Below are positions 1 to 5,544 of a stretch of DNA of 8,028 bases, one piece after another. The DNA comes from Flavobacterium psychrophilum. Its GTDB lineage: Bacteria; Bacteroidota; Bacteroidia; Flavobacteriales; Flavobacteriaceae. The translations under genes were made by a program, and so were the position numbers. The number at the start of each line of letters is the position of its first letter. Within the stretch, counting starts at the first letter, position 1. Location: contig CAMBHH010000161.1 in assembly GCA_945866505.1 (NCBI GenBank), positions 1 to 8,028 on the forward strand, written 5' to 3'. Under the pieces are notes generated by a model. That model had not been told where the DNA came from. It worked only from the letters and a program-made list of their open reading frames with translations, and searched no databases.

Positions 1-468
1 ATACAATTTTACGATAAACGACATTTGTTCACGCTTGCTGGCGAAGACAAAGTGTATAGTTCAGGAAATCAAAAATTGATTGTAGAGTATCAAGGTTGGA
101 AGATTTGTCCGCTAATCTGCTATGATTTGCGTTTTCCAGTTTTTGCTCGCAACGTCGAAGACTATGATCTGTTGATTTATGTTGCCAATTGGCCCAAGCC
201 GCGCATCAATGCTTGGGATATTTTGCTTAAAGCGCGCTCGGTCGAGAATATGTGTTATACTATTGGAGTTAACAGAATTGGTTTTGACGATAACAATTTT
301 GAATATGTTGGACATTCGCAAGCCGTTGATTTTCTTGGCAATTATATTCTGGACCCGCAAGAAACCGAAGGTGTTTTCATAGTAGAGTTTAACAAGGATA
401 AACTACTTGAAACCAGAAATAAACTAGGATTCCTTAACGACAGAGATTCTTTTGAAATAAAACTCTGA
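1..468 (+). CDS. Nitrilase-superfamily amidohydrolase (omega-amidase/YafV-like), 5' truncated
   Basis: The frame is open from the first base of the window, so the gene begins upstream; 155 C-terminal residues are present. Two family landmarks are visible. YDKRHLF, eight residues in, carries the catalytic lysine, and LICYDLRFP, about 30 residues further on, carries the nucleophilic cysteine. The downstream stretch NRIGFDDNNFEYVGHSQAVD matches the usual C-terminal half of bacterial C-N hydrolases. The catalytic glutamate of the Glu-Lys-Cys triad must lie in the missing N-terminal ~100 residues (YafV-type enzymes are about 255 aa). The family hydrolyses small amides; YafV-type members act as omega-amidases on alpha-keto acid amides such as 2-oxoglutaramate. 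The YDKRHLF and ICYDLRFP context favours that subgroup over true nitrilases, but substrate is inferred. No signal peptide can be judged. The gene converges with the Ig-like lipoprotein gene downstream. Confidence 0.93.
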   Translation: MQFYDKRHLFTLAGEDKVYSSGNQKLIVEYQGWKICPLICYDLRFPVFARNVEDYDLLIYVANWPKPRINAWDILLKARSVENMCYTIGVNRIGFDDNNFEYVGHSQAVDFLGNYILDPQETEGVFIVEFNKDKLLETRNKLGFLNDRDSFEIKL

Positions 469-518
469 ACTGGTTTTAAGTTAACCAATACATTTCCTCT
501 TGCAATATTAACACACAG

Positions 519-653
519 ATAAGATTTAACATATAAGTCATTTAAGTTTTAAGTACTTAATGACTAACTAATTTTTTACCAAATAAGGCATTTAAGCTCA
601 ATTAAGTTTAAGAAATCAGCGAAAATCGGTTCCATCCGTGTCATCTGCGTGCC
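519..653. repeat. AT-rich composite repeat in the convergent spacer
   Basis: The 249-base gap between two convergent genes holds no plausible ORF but has internal repetition. ATAAGTCATTTAAG at 533-546 recurs as ATAAGGCATTTAAG at 583-596 (13 of 14 identical), and a weaker relative, ATAAGATTTAAC, starts at 519. A second part is a run of degenerate units starting with ATC: ATCAGCGAAA (615), ATCGGTTCC (625), ATCCGTGTC (634) and ATCTGCGTGCC (643). From memory, similar ATAAG...TTTAAG and ATCTGCG/ATCCGTG stretches are common between genes in Flavobacterium. That would make this a dispersed intergenic element rather than a local oddity, but I could not check it. The rest of 469-717 shows nothing else. 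Confidence 0.5.
536..577 (+). terminator. Possible terminator of the nitrilase gene
   Basis: AGTCATTTAAG (536-546) can pair with CTTAATGACT (556-565), with one bulged T and a 9-base loop. A run of six T starts seven bases after the stem. The stem is AT-rich and weak, and it lies about 70 bases after the stop codon, within the repeat region. It may simply be part of that repeat. Confidence 0.3.
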
Positions 654-717
654 ATTTTTTCGTTGCTTGTCGGCAAAGCGGACATTCAATCTTATAAATC
701 ACAACCATTCTTTTGAA

Positions 718-2379
718 CTAAAATCCTGAACTCGATTTTTTCTGCTTTTCCACTTTCTTTTTTGGTTCTGGAGTGTAAGGAATACTCAAGTCAAAAACTT
801 GTTCAATATCCCAATTGGCACGAACATCAATTGCTGTAGAAAAATAAATTACTTCTTCGGCTTGTCTTTTTTCTAAGTAATTTCCAGTGTCCCATTCCTT
901 GTTTTTATTATCGTCATAAATGGCCCTAAGCGAAAAAAGAGAAGGATCGATAAAATTAAATTCAACTTTTCTATTGCTTTCGCAATATTCTGTTGCTATG
1001 ACGAGTCCATCTTTATTCGTTAGTTGAACCAATACAGGAAAGCGTTTTACATTTTGTAAACTCACTTTGAGATTTCCATATTCTTCTATACTTTTGGTGT
1101 TGACTTTAAAAGGTATATTTTTTTTATTGGATTGTTCCAAATAATCCGTCAATGCATCTGGCATTATTGTAATAGTGTAGTTTTCAGAAAGTTCTTTTTT
1201 AAAATCAAACACTATTCGTTGGTTAAAATCGTCATATTTGGCAGTAAAAGCCACAGCAACAGAATCTTTATTGATGAGTTTTATTTTTGAATCATCCATT
1301 TTTATCAAGGGTGTGGCGCTTTCTAATACAAATGAATCTCTAAAACCATTCCTGCTGCTTTCTAAAGTTTTGATATTCAAACTGTCTTTTTTCTGCTCTT
1401 TTAATTTTAAAATAAAATTCTTATTGTACTTTTCTTTTGAAACTGCTACAGAAATGGAATCTGTTTTCAAGGGTTTAAACCAAATTTGCAACGAATCCTT
1501 TTTTTGGAATTTCGTGATGATGGTAGGCAACTCGGTTCCATTATTTTTTAAGGTTACTTTTATTGCGTTGGTTTTCCCCTCGTAGGGTAAAATGAATCTG
1601 TTTCCTGAGGCTTGTTGCGGTTTCAATACCTTGAAAGGAAGCACTTCTTTGAATAATTTGAGGTCAAAAACAGTGTCATTCGGAATAGTAACAAATTGTT
1701 TTCTAAATCCAATCTTATCTTTATTTGGGTTAAATTTATTGTTTGAACCATAATCTTTCATCGCCACAAGCAAATATTTTCCGGTCTTTAGGTTCTCTAA
1801 TTTGAAAGTTTTCAAACTGTCTAAGGTGTTCGTAATGTATCTGGGCATTTCTTTATACACCACCGAATCGTTGAATTTTTCATTGACCTCGTAAAGCATA
1901 ACCGAAACAAAAGGCTCTGCTTCTTTCAAATAAGCATCTTTTACAGCACCCGAAATGGAAAGCGAGTCGATAGTTGCGCCAGTTGAAAACACATATTTGA
2001 ATTGGTTGAGCGGATTTCCTTCGTTATTGTCTTCTATACTTTGTCCAAAATTGAAACTGTAAGTTGTATTGGGTTGTAAAGTGTCCTTTATTTTTATAGT
2101 AATAAATTTAGCCACACTTGTAGGCAAAATTAAGGGTTCGTTCTTCATTGGTGGCGAAATAATCAATTGCTTTTTCACATCTTTCAGTTTGATAAATTCG
2201 TCAAAAGTCAATTTGATTTCAGTTCCTTTAAATTCGGTGCTAAAGTTTTTTGGGTAACTCGATTTCAAAACTGGAGCAATTGTATCTTTCAAACCGCCAG
2301 TAATGCTGCCTCTTTTGGCACAACTTGCCAGAATCAAAACCAGAAGAAAAAGAAAATATTTAGAGTTGTTTTTCAACAT
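718..2379 (-). CDS. Ig-like (SbsA/Big_5-type) domain lipoprotein
   Basis: A 553-aa envelope lipoprotein if read from the ATG at 2379. A TTG two codons further upstream is possible, but an in-frame TGA precedes it directly. The N-terminus is a signal peptide with hydrophobic core and lipobox LASC, so Cys20 should be lipidated. Residues about 33-135 (TIAPVLKSSYPKN to YVFSTG) match the bacterial Ig-like SbsA/Big_5 fold, including the typical LTFDEFI and NTTYSFNFG segments. A second beta-rich domain follows (about 140-240, SISGAVKD...). It contains DYGSNNKFNPNKDK, resembling a Ca-binding loop, and a similar stretch (DDNKNKEWDTG) lies near the C-terminus. The tail is lysine-rich and ends SSSGF. 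Proteins of this architecture are common in Flavobacteriia and functionally uncharacterised; surface or periplasmic localisation is inferred from the signal. A weak promoter-like TATTTTGT lies about 25 bases upstream. Confidence 0.88.
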   Translation of the reverse strand: MLKNNSKYFLFLLVLILASCAKRGSITGGLKDTIAPVLKSSYPKNFSTEFKGTEIKLTFDEFIKLKDVKKQLIISPPMKNEPLILPTSVAKFITIKIKDTLQPNTTYSFNFGQSIEDNNEGNPLNQFKYVFSTGATIDSLSISGAVKDAYLKEAEPFVSVMLYEVNEKFNDSVVYKEMPRYITNTLDSLKTFKLENLKTGKYLLVAMKDYGSNNKFNPNKDKIGFRKQFVTIPNDTVFDLKLFKEVLPFKVLKPQQASGNRFILPYEGKTNAIKVTLKNNGTELPTIITKFQKKDSLQIWFKPLKTDSISVAVSKEKYNKNFILKLKEQKKDSLNIKTLESSRNGFRDSFVLESATPLIKMDDSKIKLINKDSVAVAFTAKYDDFNQRIVFDFKKELSENYTITIMPDALTDYLEQSNKKNIPFKVNTKSIEEYGNLKVSLQNVKRFPVLVQLTNKDGLVIATEYCESNRKVEFNFIDPSLFSLRAIYDDNKNKEWDTGNYLEKRQAEEVIYFSTAIDVRANWDIEQVFDLSIPYTPEPKKKVEKQKKSSSGF

Positions 2380-2513
2380 AGTCAATCAGAATTTAGAAGA
2401 CACAAAATAACAATTATATTTGGTGTAATTGAAATTTTTATGAAATTATTAGTCTTGTCTGTATTTCATTATTTTTTTAGCTTACTGGAGGTATAAAACC
2501 ACGAGTTGATTGT

Positions 2514-2553
2514 AATAAAAAAAAGAAACAAAAAACCAACCTTTAGGGGTTGG
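2514..2553 (-). terminator. Rho-independent terminator after the 145-aa lipoprotein gene
   Basis: On the - strand CCAACC (2553-2548) pairs perfectly with GGTTGG (2541-2536) around a 6-base loop. It is followed by a long T-rich tract (2535-2514, interrupted by G and C). It lies about 40 bases after the stop of the 145-aa lipoprotein gene and is the clearest transcription end of the accessory block. Confidence 0.82.
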
Positions 2554-2570
2554 CTCTTTCACTGCTGTTT
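2550..2570 (-). repeat. 3'-flank repeat, copy 2
   Basis: This 21-base stretch (- strand core AAACAGCAGTGAAAGAGCC) matches 3202-3222 at 20 of 21 positions. Each copy lies 21-24 bases after the stop codon of one of the two small lipoprotein genes. It is part of the evidence that the two gene sets arose by tandem duplication. Confidence 0.8.
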
Positions 2571-2591
2571 TCAATACCTTAATAAAACGTT

Positions 2592-3029
2592 TTAATCGCA
2601 ACTACCATTACAATCTTGGGCATCTTCATAGTCTTGCGCTGTGAATATAAATATTACCTCTTGATTAATATTACAAAAATTTAACGGATTTCTTGCAGTA
2701 CAGTCCTTTCTAAAACTACTAAATTTACTTTTTTCATAAATTATAGTAATAGTGTCTATTATACTTGTGTTTTTATCTGCAAAAAAATCAGCAAAATCAT
2801 AACTACCAGACGGAGGGCAGGACTTAAAAGTTTTTGTTAATTTCCCCCCAATGGGTAAATTGGTAATTACTGGTGGGTTATTAGGAAAACCTATCCTATT
2901 AGCTTTTATAGTAATATTTTTACCACTCTCGTTTTTAATGGTATAAGTGTAGAGAGTACATCCTCCTTGTTCGGGTCCCCAACAACTATACATAAGTACT
3001 GCTATTAGTATTACAATTGCTTTTTTCAT
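2592..3029 (-). CDS. Small cysteine-containing lipoprotein (145 aa), copy 2
   Basis: I do not recognise a named family. The ATG at 3029 begins a short signal peptide (MKKAIVILIAVLMYSC), so Cys16 is the probable lipid anchor. The mature part has further cysteines at C24, in FKSC, RKDC and NFC, and in the final DCNGSC. It looks beta-rich and alternates hydrophobic and polar residues (YTYTIKNESGKNITIK, DTITIIYEK, EVIFIFTAQDYEDAQDC). It resembles the 138-aa protein encoded at 3247-3663. Both have a C-x6/7-C pair at the mature N-terminus, an SC in the middle, a D-x-I/L-x-I-I strand, and an end of the form FTxx(D/E)(Y/F)E(D/N)xx(D/K)C. The start lies two bases after the stop of the orphan protease tail at 3032-3163, and a strong terminator follows. 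Periplasmic or surface location is inferred. A role beside the protease is a hypothesis. Confidence 0.82.
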   Translation of the reverse strand: MKKAIVILIAVLMYSCWGPEQGGCTLYTYTIKNESGKNITIKANRIGFPNNPPVITNLPIGGKLTKTFKSCPPSGSYDFADFFADKNTSIIDTITIIYEKSKFSSFRKDCTARNPLNFCNINQEVIFIFTAQDYEDAQDCNGSCD

Positions 3030-3031
3030 TC

Positions 3032-3163
3032 TTAATTTGTTAAATTGTTAAACAGTTCATCTAAATTTCCCTCAGTAGGATTATCATATCTGTTCTTGAT
3101 ATTATCCCTCCATTGCCACCAAGACCTAGAACTAATCAAGGCATTTTGCAATTGCAAGATGGT
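3032..3163 (-). pseudogene. Orphan C-terminal fragment of a second metalloprotease copy
   Basis: This 43-codon open stretch has no start codon and is preceded by an in-frame TAA. Its product contains SSRSWWQWRDNIKNRYDN and then NLDELFNNLTN. The end of the 470-aa protease reads GQKSWINWRNNIKNLHSND and then NLDALFNRWDF, and the alignment needs no gaps over about 40 residues. It is therefore the last ~9% of a paralogous protease gene whose remainder is gone. Homology stops where the hairpin of the upstream copy begins, which looks like a deletion joint. It stops two bases before the 145-aa lipoprotein start, suggesting the protease/lipoprotein order was present before the truncation. Confidence 0.82.
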
Positions 3164-3169
3164 TTAAAA

Positions 3170-3224
3170 TTAAACAGCAACAAAGAACCTAAGTTTGCAG
3201 TTTGGCTCTTTTACTGCTGTTTAA
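3170..3224 (-). terminator. Long hairpin after the 138-aa lipoprotein gene, probable terminator
   Basis: Outer arms TTAAACAGCA (3170-3179) and TGCTGTTTAA (3215-3224) are a perfect 10-bp inverted repeat. Inside them, AAAGAACC (3182-3189) pairs with GGCTCTTT (3204-3211); on the - strand transcript the single mismatch becomes a G-U pair. The whole makes a roughly 55-base two-part stem, about 22 bases after the lipoprotein stop. The tail is TTTAATTTT rather than a clean T run, so termination may be leaky. The upstream arm includes copy 1 of the 3'-flank repeat shared with 2550-2570. Confidence 0.6.
3202..3222 (-). repeat. 3'-flank repeat, copy 1
   Basis: Matches 2550-2570 at 20 of 21 positions (TTGGCTCTTT, T or C, ACTGCTGTTT on the + strand). 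It lies 24 bases beyond the stop of the 138-aa lipoprotein gene, in the same relative place as the other copy, and forms one side of the hairpin at 3170-3224. Confidence 0.8.
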
Positions 3225-3246
3225 ATATTCCTTTTATCAGTAGGGT

Positions 3247-3663
3247 TTAGTTACATTTTTCAAGGTTTTCAAATTCAATACTTGTAAAAACATAAGTAAA
3301 TCTGTAATTATTTTCTGAAATTTTAACATAGCTGTAGTTAGATATTGCTAAAGGTCCTTCTCCTTGTGTCAATGAAGTGCTCTTGTATGTTTTACACATG
3401 CCATTATTAACTTTAATTATCAGAATATCGCTAAAAGGAGGTAAATAATCATTTGCACTCACTTCACAAGAACCTATATGTTCTTGCTTTTTAGATAATT
3501 GAGAATTAGGTAAAATTATACCCATAGGGGTTTCTAAACTAAAAGTAGAATTATTTATGTATAAAAATTCGGAGGCAACTAAACAATCCTTTTGTTCTTG
3601 CGAACAAGATGTATTCATTCCGAGAAGTAAAACACTAAAAATCCCACCTATTAAATAACGCAT
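3247..3663 (-). CDS. Small cysteine-containing lipoprotein (138 aa), copy 1
   Basis: No named family recognised. I chose the ATG at 3663 (MRYLIGGIFSVLLLGMNTSC) because it gives a compact signal peptide, with Cys20 as likely lipid anchor, and a length close to the 145-aa paralogue. ATGs at 3684 and 3738 would lengthen the polar N-terminus unnaturally. The lipobox (NTSC) is weak, so plain secretion remains possible. The mature protein has cysteines in CSQEQKDC, GSC, GMC and at the end (EKC). It ends RFTYVFTSIEFENLEKC, aligning with EVIFIFTAQDYEDAQDC of the 145-aa protein; overall similarity is low but the cysteine and strand layout is shared. The gene overlaps the 3' end of the protease by 29 bases, so the two are probably cotranscribed. 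A partner, inhibitor or immunity role is inferred from context only. Confidence 0.78.
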   Translation of the reverse strand: MRYLIGGIFSVLLLGMNTSCSQEQKDCLVASEFLYINNSTFSLETPMGIILPNSQLSKKQEHIGSCEVSANDYLPPFSDILIIKVNNGMCKTYKSTSLTQGEGPLAISNYSYVKISENNYRFTYVFTSIEFENLEKCN

Positions 3664-5047
3664 CCAAATTATTTTCTGTATCATTGCTATGTAAGTTTTT
3701 AATATTATTTCTCCAATTGATCCATGACTTTTGACCATTTAAGCCGTCTTCAATTTGTCTTATACTATATCCTGAAACTAGATCAGTACCACCTATACCA
3801 TCAATCATATCTACAACTACACCTGTATATTTGTTATTATATCCCCTACTGTAATTGGGATATACTAATCTTGTCAAATCCCATTCAACGCCAGCAGCCC
3901 ACGATTCTTTTATTCGAGATTCACTGTCATCAAAACTACTTCTATTCATATCCCAATGAGAAGCATGTGCTAGCTCGTGAATAACCGTGGAGTAAGTACT
4001 CATGGCTTCACGTTGGTAAGTGTAAATCTTAACTTGAGCTCCTAAAAAGCGCCTTTCTTCCTTATGGTTACCTAATATATTGTCTGGAGCATTTTCTAAA
4101 AAAGCCTTAATTTTCATTTTTGTTCTCCAAAAACTGTTTTGAGGAGGTCTTCTCAATCCTTTGATGTCTTTGTAATAGTAATGATGAGCTGCTCTAAAAA
4201 TAGTAGCGTAATATTCTTGTTCATTATCTTTAAGTTCTAAATCCCAATTGCCACGCTGATTTGGACCATTTTTAGTAGCTCCATTTAGCCAATGGTCTTG
4301 TATTGCAAAATCGTATCTATCCCAGTCGATACTATAATTGGCATCATGTCTAAATGTTCCATCACAAGAATAATAGCCATCAGCACCTACCCAACCTCTA
4401 TGGGTGGTAAACCATCTTCTAGCTCTTACCTGAGCACCCTCAACCCCAACATAGTTTTCTACAATATCGTCCCAAACTTGTATTCTTCCCGCTGGACGCC
4501 AGCTGCTGGCCATAGTTTTTGCTGTTTTATTTTGTGAACTGGGCTTGTCCAAATTATTGGTTATTCTCAAGGCTTCTTCCACCAAAGCATTAATGAATGC
4601 TACTGAAACCATTTTGCCGTTTATTTTTCGCATTGCAGGACTGGCATTTTTGTTTGTAGTACCGTTTTCATTGGTATCAAATTCTTCATCAGGAATAAAT
4701 AATTCTTCAAGAATTGTTTTTTCAACAGTTTCCGTCACTTTTGCATTGCCTTTGCCTTTACCAGTACCCTGAGTAAAAGGGTTTGTTACTTTGACGGCAC
4801 AATACTGCGGTGTAGGTTGATCCTCAGGAATAGTAGGATCACGATAGTAATCTCCATTAACCGCAATTTCATAATCTAGCGGATAATCATAAAGGACAAG
4901 GGTTGAATCTACCATTAAAACATCTAATTCTTGTTCATTTTTTGGTGTAAATTTTACATACAAATGCGTTGTGGTAATTTCAAAATCATCAGCTGCCATT
5001 TTAGCACTTAGTTTTGATTTCCTCAAGTTCGCTAATGCTTTTTTCAT
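3635..5047 (-). CDS. HExxH zinc metalloprotease body, separated from its leader by a frameshift
   Basis: From the first in-frame ATG (5047) this encodes 470 aa. HELAH at residues 357-361 is a zinc-binding HExxH motif with E358 as probable catalytic base. A third ligand could be the glutamate in KESWAAGVEW (E381 or E388), as in gluzincins, or H364. Residues about 187-250 (GRIQVWDD...VEGAQVRARRW...DGYYS) look like a carboxypeptidase-regulatory-type beta-sandwich. A glycine- and lysine-rich linker lies near 92-103. The ATG is probably not the native start: the frame stays open upstream and reads GVAIELGKKLENPYSVEN directly into MKK. A lipoprotein signal lies just beyond in the other frame (5071-5214). 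Restoring one A in the run at 5102-5105 gives a single lipoprotein of about 526 aa spanning 3635-5214. As it stands, the product made from 5047 would lack a signal peptide and stay cytoplasmic. Substrate unknown. Confidence 0.85.
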   Translation of the reverse strand: MKKALANLRKSKLSAKMAADDFEITTTHLYVKFTPKNEQELDVLMVDSTLVLYDYPLDYEIAVNGDYYRDPTIPEDQPTPQYCAVKVTNPFTQGTGKGKGNAKVTETVEKTILEELFIPDEEFDTNENGTTNKNASPAMRKINGKMVSVAFINALVEEALRITNNLDKPSSQNKTAKTMASSWRPAGRIQVWDDIVENYVGVEGAQVRARRWFTTHRGWVGADGYYSCDGTFRHDANYSIDWDRYDFAIQDHWLNGATKNGPNQRGNWDLELKDNEQEYYATIFRAAHHYYYKDIKGLRRPPQNSFWRTKMKIKAFLENAPDNILGNHKEERRFLGAQVKIYTYQREAMSTYSTVIHELAHASHWDMNRSSFDDSESRIKESWAAGVEWDLTRLVYPNYSRGYNNKYTGVVVDMIDGIGGTDLVSGYSIRQIEDGLNGQKSWINWRNNIKNLHSNDTENNLDALFNRWDF

Positions 5048-5070
5048 ATTTTCAACAGAATAAGGGTTTT

Positions 5071-5214
5071 CTAATTTCTTACCCAGTTCGATAGCAACTC
5101 CTTTTCTTCTTTAGAAATAGCACTATCCTTTGAGTTAGGATCATTTTCGCTGCAAGAAAACACAATGGTTGTCAGGACTATTCCTAACGCAATCATTTTA
5201 AATTTTTGTTTCAT
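5071..5214 (-). pseudogene. Leader fragment of the metalloprotease (lipoprotein signal, frameshifted)
   Basis: The ATG at 5214 starts a 47-codon reading frame beginning with signal peptide MKQKFKMIALGIVLTTIVFSC. Cys21 is the expected lipidated residue, followed by an acidic and polar stretch (SENDPNSKDSAISKEEK). The frame then drifts into ELLSNWVRN and stops at 5071. Adding one A to the A4 run at 5102-5105 changes the reading to ...SKEEKGVAIELGKKLEN and joins it to the protease body. The protease frame itself meets a TAA at 5111-5113, so neither frame alone can encode the whole. The explanation is a one-base deletion (true pseudogene) or a sequencing error in a short homopolymer. A canonical slippery heptamer is absent. 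A good TAnnTTTG promoter element precedes the ATG, so the transcription start of the locus seems intact. Confidence 0.82.
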
Positions 5215-5236
5215 AGGTTTGGGGTTTTAATTTTTT

Positions 5237-5244
5237 CAAATTTA
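5237..5244 (-). promoter_or_regulatory. Bacteroidetes-type -7 element for the metalloprotease locus
   Basis: TAAATTTG on the - strand fits the TAnnTTTG consensus of the primary sigma factor in Bacteroidetes. It lies 22 bases upstream of the leader ATG at 5214, predicting a short 5' UTR. No clear TTTG -33 element is visible at the right spacing, so confidence is moderate. Confidence 0.45.
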
Positions 5245-5254
5245 GAAATTATAT

Positions 5255-5463
5255 TTAAATTGTAGCATAAATACGCATTAACTTATCTTTAAAATTCTCT
5301 CTTTCTTTGGTGCTAAAAGAATTTACGATAGCCAATTGTATTTCGTTTGGTAAAGGGTTGCGATTGATAAAGTAGTCTAAATACTGTTGATGAAAATGAT
5401 TGCAGGTCTTTCTTCTTTTGAAATTTTCAAATAAACCCTATTAAATATGGGAAAATCGATGCG
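5255..5463 (-). pseudogene. Unidentified frame-broken coding remnant
   Basis: The 330 bases between comF and the protease leader contain no complete gene, but two overlapping open stretches look like protein. One frame (5255-5437, 60 codons, no start) ends with QQYLDYFINRNPLPNEIQLA, then a charged segment KERENFKDKLMRIYATI and a TAA. Another frame (5377-5463) gives FPIFNRVYLKISKEERPAII before a TAG. The second could run into the first near 5380 if one frameshift were undone. Composition is that of a normal AT-rich soluble protein and the stretch reads in the same direction as its neighbours. I recognise no family. It is probably the decayed C-terminus of a lost gene, but chance ORFs in AT-rich DNA cannot be excluded. 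Confidence 0.42.
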
Positions 5464-5486
5464 TCAACAGAAGTTTTTTTAAATTG

Positions 5487-5530
5487 TCAAAACCAATAAA
5501 CATTATGCTTAAAGAACTCTTTGGTTTTGA
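5487..5530 (-). terminator. Inverted repeat after comF, possible terminator
   Basis: TCAAAACCAA (5487-5496) and TTGGTTTTGA (5521-5530) are perfect 10-bp arms around a 24-base loop, 14 bases after the comF stop. On the - strand the stem is followed by CAATTTAAAAAAAC, not a T run, so efficient intrinsic termination is doubtful. It may instead protect the mRNA 3' end. Confidence 0.35.
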
Positions 5531-5544
5531 AAATAAAATAACTT

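Noticed and set aside
519..653. CRISPR array
   Set aside because: Repeats are short, degenerate and unevenly spaced, with no spacer-like unique sequences of constant length and no cas genes.
1238..1585. + strand ORF of 115 codons opposite the Ig-like lipoprotein
   Set aside because: Rich in F, S and L with no motif, and antisense to a well-supported gene: a shadow of its codon use. The same applies to 2167-2496 and 3724-3984.
2514..3224. Insertion sequence or transposon as the cause of the duplication
   Set aside because: No transposase, terminal inverted repeats or target duplications seen; the 20/21 repeat sits at equivalent 3' flanks and fits segmental duplication.
3664..3738. Longer start for the 138-aa lipoprotein (ATG at 3738 or 3684)
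   Set aside because: Both add residues before a good signal peptide and increase overlap with the protease; the ATG at 3663 puts the charged residue and hydrophobic core in the right place.
5098..5110. Programmed ribosomal frameshifting joining leader and protease
   Set aside because: The shift needed is -1 at GAAGAAAAGG. There is no X-XXY-YYZ slippery heptamer and no obvious downstream stem, so an indel or sequencing error is simpler.
5441..5503. 20-codon ORF starting MFIGFDNLKK on the - strand after comF
   Set aside because: Too short, partly inside the inverted repeat arm, ends in two stops and has no recognisable signal; could at most be the damaged start of the remnant at 5255-5463.
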